Positions 59,390 through 64,000 of a stretch of 64,000 bases of DNA are shown here, one piece after another; within the stretch, counting starts at the first letter, position 1; the number at the start of each line of letters is the position of its first letter. The stretch is from Siderastrea siderea. Its lineage: Eukaryota; Cnidaria; Anthozoa; Scleractinia; Rhizangiidae. The position numbers and the translations under genes were made by a program. The notes under the pieces are model-generated. The model was not told the DNA's origin. It ran no database searches and was given only the letters and a program-made list of their open reading frames with translations. The stretch spans positions 33,644,101-33,708,100 of the forward strand of contig OZ034969.1 in assembly GCA_964030785.1 (NCBI GenBank). Direction: 5' to 3'.

Positions 59390-60488
59390 CAGTGACTAGG
59401 ATTCACGTACAGGAAACATCCAAATTTACATAATTAAACAACGTTCAACATCATTTACTTGGATGGCCAAGCACAATCAGCAAGTTGAATTCAGCAAAGT
59501 TGTACGATGTTAAATCGAGATGCTAAATATTTGTTTGGCAAAACCGAGGATGGGTTCAACAATGTTGTATGATTTTAAATCCATTTGGCCTAGGTGTTAA
59601 CCCTTTGGGCCATGGCAGTGACGAAAATAAAATTTCTCTTTACATTATCACTACATGTTTGAACATTTAAGTGATAAGAATAAAGAAAGTGATCACCAAG
59701 GATAAGATGTCTTGATATTTAGACAAATTCTCCTTACTAGTTCCATACGGAAATGTATTGAGAACAGTAAGGAGAATATGGAATTTTATATCAGGGCTTA
59801 AAGGGTTAAGTCGTCTTCCAGACTTCCACGGTTCAAACGTTTTAGTCACCCAGTTTCATTCACATCGTTATCATCATAAAACGTGTAAAGACGCTCACTG
59901 AATCGAAGAGTCCAATGTCAACGAACCTAAGGCGAGGGTTGATCCAGCAATGATTATCTTTTCCGAGCTCAGACAAATGAAAGTTCAATACAGCTAGCGC
60001 CTCAAGATTTGATATATAGTACTAATGAAGACAGAGGGATTTAGAAAGACGAAGATCGAAATGGCGAGTCACGTGTTCGGGGTTCAGTGAAGTCTGATTC
60101 TTTGTCACAAAACGACATAGCGCGTACTGGATGGACCAGTTTTACCCTCCACAAGCAACAAGAAAGTTAGGCGTCCTGGTCAACAGCTACATTAACCAAT
60201 ATTGAACACTCTTGGAAAGTGCTTGTGAAAGAGTCTCCTACCAGGTATATGGTGCGTCTTCAAGCGCCCTTGTTGCGGCTTGTCTGCCTCTTAGCGTATT
60301 CCACTCTAAAAAAAAAACAGGGAAGGATAAAACTGCTGAAGTAGTAGGGAAAAAAAGTCAGCGTAATGTCTTGCAATCGAAAAACTGCAGAGAGGCTGGA
60401 GCTAACCAAAAAAAGAGTCGGAAATCGGAACTAGAAGGTACGGGAAGCGGTACTGTTTGGACTCCGCGTAACTTCCACACTGAGTCCA
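59390..60488. other. noncoding
   Basis: No convincing gene. An open stretch from about 60212 has lysine-rich composition but no family match and runs into the next MITE. Confidence 0.5.
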
Positions 60489-60490
60489 TA

Positions 60491-60657
60491 TACACCTTAT
60501 TCCAGCATGGCGGAAAATACATTATTTCTTTTGCCCTTGTTGCCTCGATCCCATCTGCAGAATTCAAAGGAATATTTGGCTTAAAACGAGGCAACAAGGG
60601 CCAATTAACATGGAGACAAAAGAATATGTATTTTCCGCCATTTCGGAATAAGGTGTA
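60491..60657. mobile_element. 167-bp MITE, TA flanks
   Basis: Tips TACACCTTATTCC and GGAATAAGGTGTA; ATGGCGGAAAATACAT and its inverse; GCCCTTGTTGCCTCG / CGAGGCAACAAGGGC in the middle. TA at both edges fits Tc1/mariner-type mobilisation. Confidence 0.75.
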
Positions 60658-63501
60658 TATTTCACCGTAAATTCGTTGGGCGAAGCGCGATGTCCTGAAA
60701 AAGAATGGATGTGTTGATGAAACTCAAAACCAGTTCGCGAAATATTGGAAAGTTTTCAAATATGATTTCCGAAAGAAAGTGGGTGAGAAACGGTCGTTCT
60801 TTTTCTCTGCAGGTACATGTAGAGTCGGTAGAAAAACAAGCCTGAAAGCGTGACGATTCAAAAATGTTTGAAAATTCTTGTTAATTGTCGTGCTCACTTA
60901 TCGGGTGATCTTTTTATTCATATTGCACTTATCAGTTTATGTATTCATAGAAATCAAAAACGTTTAAGAAACATGAAGAATTTCACGAAATTCCTTTTCC
61001 TCAACTAGACGGGTAGGATAAAGCTGTGTAGTGGACGCGCTTTCTATCCCCTGGGCAGAAAAAAAGCAAGACAAACCCCTGCCTAAACCGGTGAGTGTGT
61101 GAATACGGGTGTTATACAACGTCTTAAGGGCGGTGGCCCCTAATAGGAAGGTTTCTTTTCCTGTTTGTGGCCATGTGGGATTTGTTGCTCGTACCTAGGG
61201 CTGTTAAAATCCAGAAAGAAAATGGGGGGTCACCGTGCATTTTTGAGAGATAACTAGGCCCAAATATGGTAAAAAAGTGCTGATTGAGCATTTTTTTAAA
61301 AATTAGGAAAAAAAACTTTTTAAAATAAAAGATAGCCATTATTTGACTTAAGTAGGAGATGAAGATGTCTAAACTGGTAGGCGCTTTGTAATGAATAACA
61401 AAGATACAATTCTCAACATGCTGCCGAATTCTATATGCGAATTTCCTGTCCTTGGCGGGCCATTATTTGACCCAGTAAATTGAAACGTTTTGTAAAATAA
61501 CTTTTGACGGACGGTTTTTCTTCTGAAAAAAAAAATTCACAATACCTAACAGTTGTCCTGCTTTTGATTGATTACATTAAAACTAGGGGTAACCGTGCAT
61601 TTTAAAAAGTTAACTTCACTTTTTCCTAACTCACGCACGACATGTTTTCCATCAGTGACGATTTTCTTGACGCTCTCCTCCCTGGTGGGGAATAAAATGC
61701 AAGTCGAAGTGATGGATGCTGGGAATCGAAGATGGCGGAGGGGACTCATAGTGAAAGGATGCAGCAAAGCAAAATCCTCGTAAAACGTCGATTGATTTTA
61801 TCCGGCTGCCAACTGTATGGGGATCTTACAATTGCCTTATCAAAGTAAATACTATAACGGAGTGCAGTTAGGCGATTTCATTGTTCAATGAATGTTGTGC
61901 AGCGAGAATCTTGATTGTTGTTTACATGCTTGGAAGTTCTAGAGGGCCACTGCAAATTGTCAGTGGGGTCAGACCAAGCCTGTAATATATATATAGCTAG
62001 GCTAGCTAGCCTAACCCCGGAGCTCCCATAAATAAGCTGGTGTTCGTTTCTCAAAAAACCCGAAAACTCTTCGGGCCCAAAAATTTTGCGGGGCTAGTTT
62101 CGGGCGCAATGTTCTTTCGATAGTGTTTGCACAGTGCCGCAAATTCTTGCAACATTTTCCAGTGAATTGCTCCACAACAATCCGAAATCGAAAGTCACAC
62201 TACTGTTGTTATCAATTTTGTTCGAGCTTCAAACTGTCTGCATGAAATATTTTCTTCTTCTTGCGCCTTGTTCCTTGGTTTTTACAATGTTTCAATATCC
62301 TGTCATTTAACTGTCAAGGCGTGTCAAATCATCTCAGACTTTTTGGCTGTTTGTTTGAATGAACTGGAAACGTCGCTTATCTAGAGCAGCTAAATATAAC
62401 TTATTGTTTTGGGTTTTCATCGTGTTTGGATCTTGACAAATAACACGAAATGCCACTAAATTGGATTCTGAAGCTCTGAAGCGAACTAACCCAGCTGTAA
62501 TCGAAAGCTGAAATTTCTCGTCAAGTTTTCGATTTGTTCCTTCTCATTCGGCTAGATCGCTTTCGGGGGTTGAAGCGGAATATTTTCACTTTAAATATTC
62601 ATTATTCCCCGCCCATTTTTCACAAGTATTCATTATTCCTTGCCTATTTTGAGATCAATATTCATTATTCCTTTAAATAGGTTGATGTTCCCAGGTATAC
62701 AATTTTCAGACCCACAAAACGAGAGCGGTCAAATATTCTATTCCAATTCACAAGTTGTGCACAGGACACTGGACATTGTTCTGCTGCTATCCTTCTGGAA
62801 GGTGTTAGTTCATCACTTATTACATGCTTTTTTAATGGTGCCCTCTAGTTACACCTTCAATGGCCTTGATTAAAGTGTAAGACGCATGTGGCTTCTTTAT
62901 TTGCTGACTAGCAAAATAGTACCCCCCAAAAAATAAGCCAAGCAACATGTTTCAGTGAAAAGCTTTATTAAACAAACAATGACGACAATGCGGTCCAACC
63001 AATGAGTCTATATAATCTGGAAAACAATGAAGTGTTGCACGATGTTTATAACAAGTTCTTTTGTAGGCCATTGTACAAACTTGTTCGAAAACGCGTTTAT
63101 CTCCTTAACATCATCACTCGTGCAATCAAGTCGAAATTAGTGCACCTAACAGAAATACATAATATCACACTCGCTTTAAGCGAAACATAGTCTTTTGAAG
63201 CATGTACAAAGACAACAACTGTACGTAACCATAACGACTTGTCTATCAAGAGTTACTTCTAAACCAATAAGTGAACAACGGATAAAAGATAAATGTAGTG
63301 TTTGCCTTCAGGAATAACAGGAACGGTACAAGTGCCCACAAGTACGTCAACCGCTACATAATTTAAAAGTAGCATTCTGTTACCAATCTGAGTATCATTC
63401 CTATATCATGACACATTTTACATTGAGCACCGCTTTATGCGTTATCTATTTTCAGCTGTAGCTGTTAGATCAGCTTTGTGATTTTTCAAAAAAGTTCGAC
63501 A
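60658..63501. other. noncoding, minor repeats
   Basis: A G-TCACCGTGCATTTT word at 61230 recurs as GTAACCGTGCATTTT at 61588. A TAGCTAGGCTAGCTAGCCTA palindromic cluster lies at 61995. ATTCATTATTCC is repeated three times at 62598-62672. No gene supported. Confidence 0.5.
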
Positions 63502-64000
63502 TCACCATAATCTAATACGGGTTGCTGTTCTCCTTGTTCGTGTACGACAAGAAACCCTGGATGGTCCTCCCGGCTGTTCGTCGTCTGAGGCATCTGAAGC
63601 CTCATCCTCGGAGTCAATGTCACTGTCTACGCCTCCTTTGAGTATCCGCTCAATTCTTAAAACTTCTTGCTGCGAAATTGTGTACAGTTTTTCATTTGGC
63701 AGACCCTCATTGACTACAACTTCGACGCGGTCAATAACTGAATACGGCGAATATGACTCTTTAAAGGTGTATTTGTCTCCCGTTTCACAGTTGTCGAGCC
63801 ATGTTATGCTCATACAGTCGTCAACGAAATCTATCTCGTCATTGCTCCCTTTCTTGATCAGCAAATCTTTCATAAGAACGGCAAGGAAAAATCCCCATTC
63901 CTCTTTTTTTCTACCGTGTTTCACTGCAATGGTCTCATTTTGTTTGAACAAGATGTCGCACTGAATAACTCGATTATCCTGGGAATAGCTTGACGAATTA
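63502..64000 (-). CDS. unrecognised protein with acidic tail, 3' part only
   Basis: Open on the minus strand from the window edge to TGA at 63504-63502, at least 166 codons, with no stop upstream inside the window, so the start lies beyond 64000. It reads NETIAVKHGRKKEEWGFFLA, DFVDDCMSITWLDNCETGD, YSVIDRVEVVV, then IERILKGG, an acidic run DSDIDSEDEASDASDDEQ and a basic end RTRTRRTATRIRLW. The short beta-strand-like pattern with WGFF and ITWLD could be a small chromatin or BAH-type barrel, but I do not recognise the family. A transposon origin is equally possible given the surroundings. Confidence 0.55.
   Translation of the reverse strand, partial: NSSSYSQDNRVIQCDILFKQNETIAVKHGRKKEEWGFFLAVLMKDLLIKKGSNDEIDFVDDCMSITWLDNCETGDKYTFKESYSPYSVIDRVEVVVNEGLPNEKLYTISQQEVLRIERILKGGVDSDIDSEDEASDASDDEQPGGPSRVSCRTRTRRTATRIRLW

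Noticed and set aside
60212..60670. 152-codon open frame
   Set aside because: Begins at a non-ATG codon, is lysine-rich without motifs, and ends inside a palindromic MITE.
61995..62016. TAGCTAGGCTAGCTAGCCTA palindromic cluster as an operator
   Set aside because: Short low-complexity palindrome with no gene nearby.

Overview
The window looks like repeat-dense DNA from an anthozoan cnidarian, most likely a stony coral. This rests on AT-rich intron-bearing eukaryotic sequence, GT-AG introns, PIF/Harbinger and piggyBac-like (TTAA) elements, CR1/L2-like LINE debris, an intronless rhodopsin-type receptor relic and a transposon-borne XPG/PIN-like protein family that I associate with cnidarian genomes. 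The assignment is inference; no rRNA, mitochondrial or diagnostic host gene is present. Almost everything is mobile DNA, and I find no intact ordinary host gene.

Layout. (1) 1-660: a decayed LINE endonuclease on the minus strand. (2) 784-7292: a 6.5 kb DNA transposon with ~330 bp terminal inverted repeats (TIRs), carrying one four-exon gene (zinc-finger N terminus, XPG/PIN-like nuclease core, cysteine-rich CXC tail) broken by two frameshifts and two stops. (3) 7.3-17.5 kb: noncoding DNA with small inverted-repeat elements and a 2.1 kb foldback element (12571-14698) flanked by a 9-bp target duplication. (4) 17529-25233 and 38480-45509: two copies, in opposite orientation, of one ~7 kb noncoding TIR element, each with a ~2.3-2.4 kb satellite array of 89-bp monomers. 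(5) 25.5-37.0 kb: a ~215-bp tandem repeat split by two elements with TAA/TTA duplications, several MITEs, and a 4.8 kb inverted repeat (32270-37027) with LINE debris in its loop. (6) 37212-50477: a PIF/Harbinger transposon. Its transposase (plus strand) is frameshifted and cut by the second ~7 kb element; its Myb/SANT-like partner gene (minus strand, five exons, 378 aa) reads intact. (7) 50781-51880: a dead seven-transmembrane receptor gene. (8) 52798-58602: three transposons nested like dolls, the middle one carrying a HIRAN-like exon. (9) 58.6-64 kb: small palindromic elements and, at the right edge, the 3' part of an unrecognised acidic-tailed gene on the minus strand.

How the parts relate. 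Insertion order can be read directly. The Harbinger element came before the ~7 kb element inside it. The ancestral ~7 kb element already carried a 98-bp MITE, and the left copy later gained two further MITEs (18874-19017 and 24014-24293) that the right copy lacks. A family with the palindromic end TAGACTGCGAGCAGTC and 9-bp duplications occurs here at 59 bp, 98 bp (twice) and 2128 bp, so the same ends probably mobilise very different interiors. All coordinates and reading frames come from reading the sequence by eye; family names are from knowledge of the families, not from searches.
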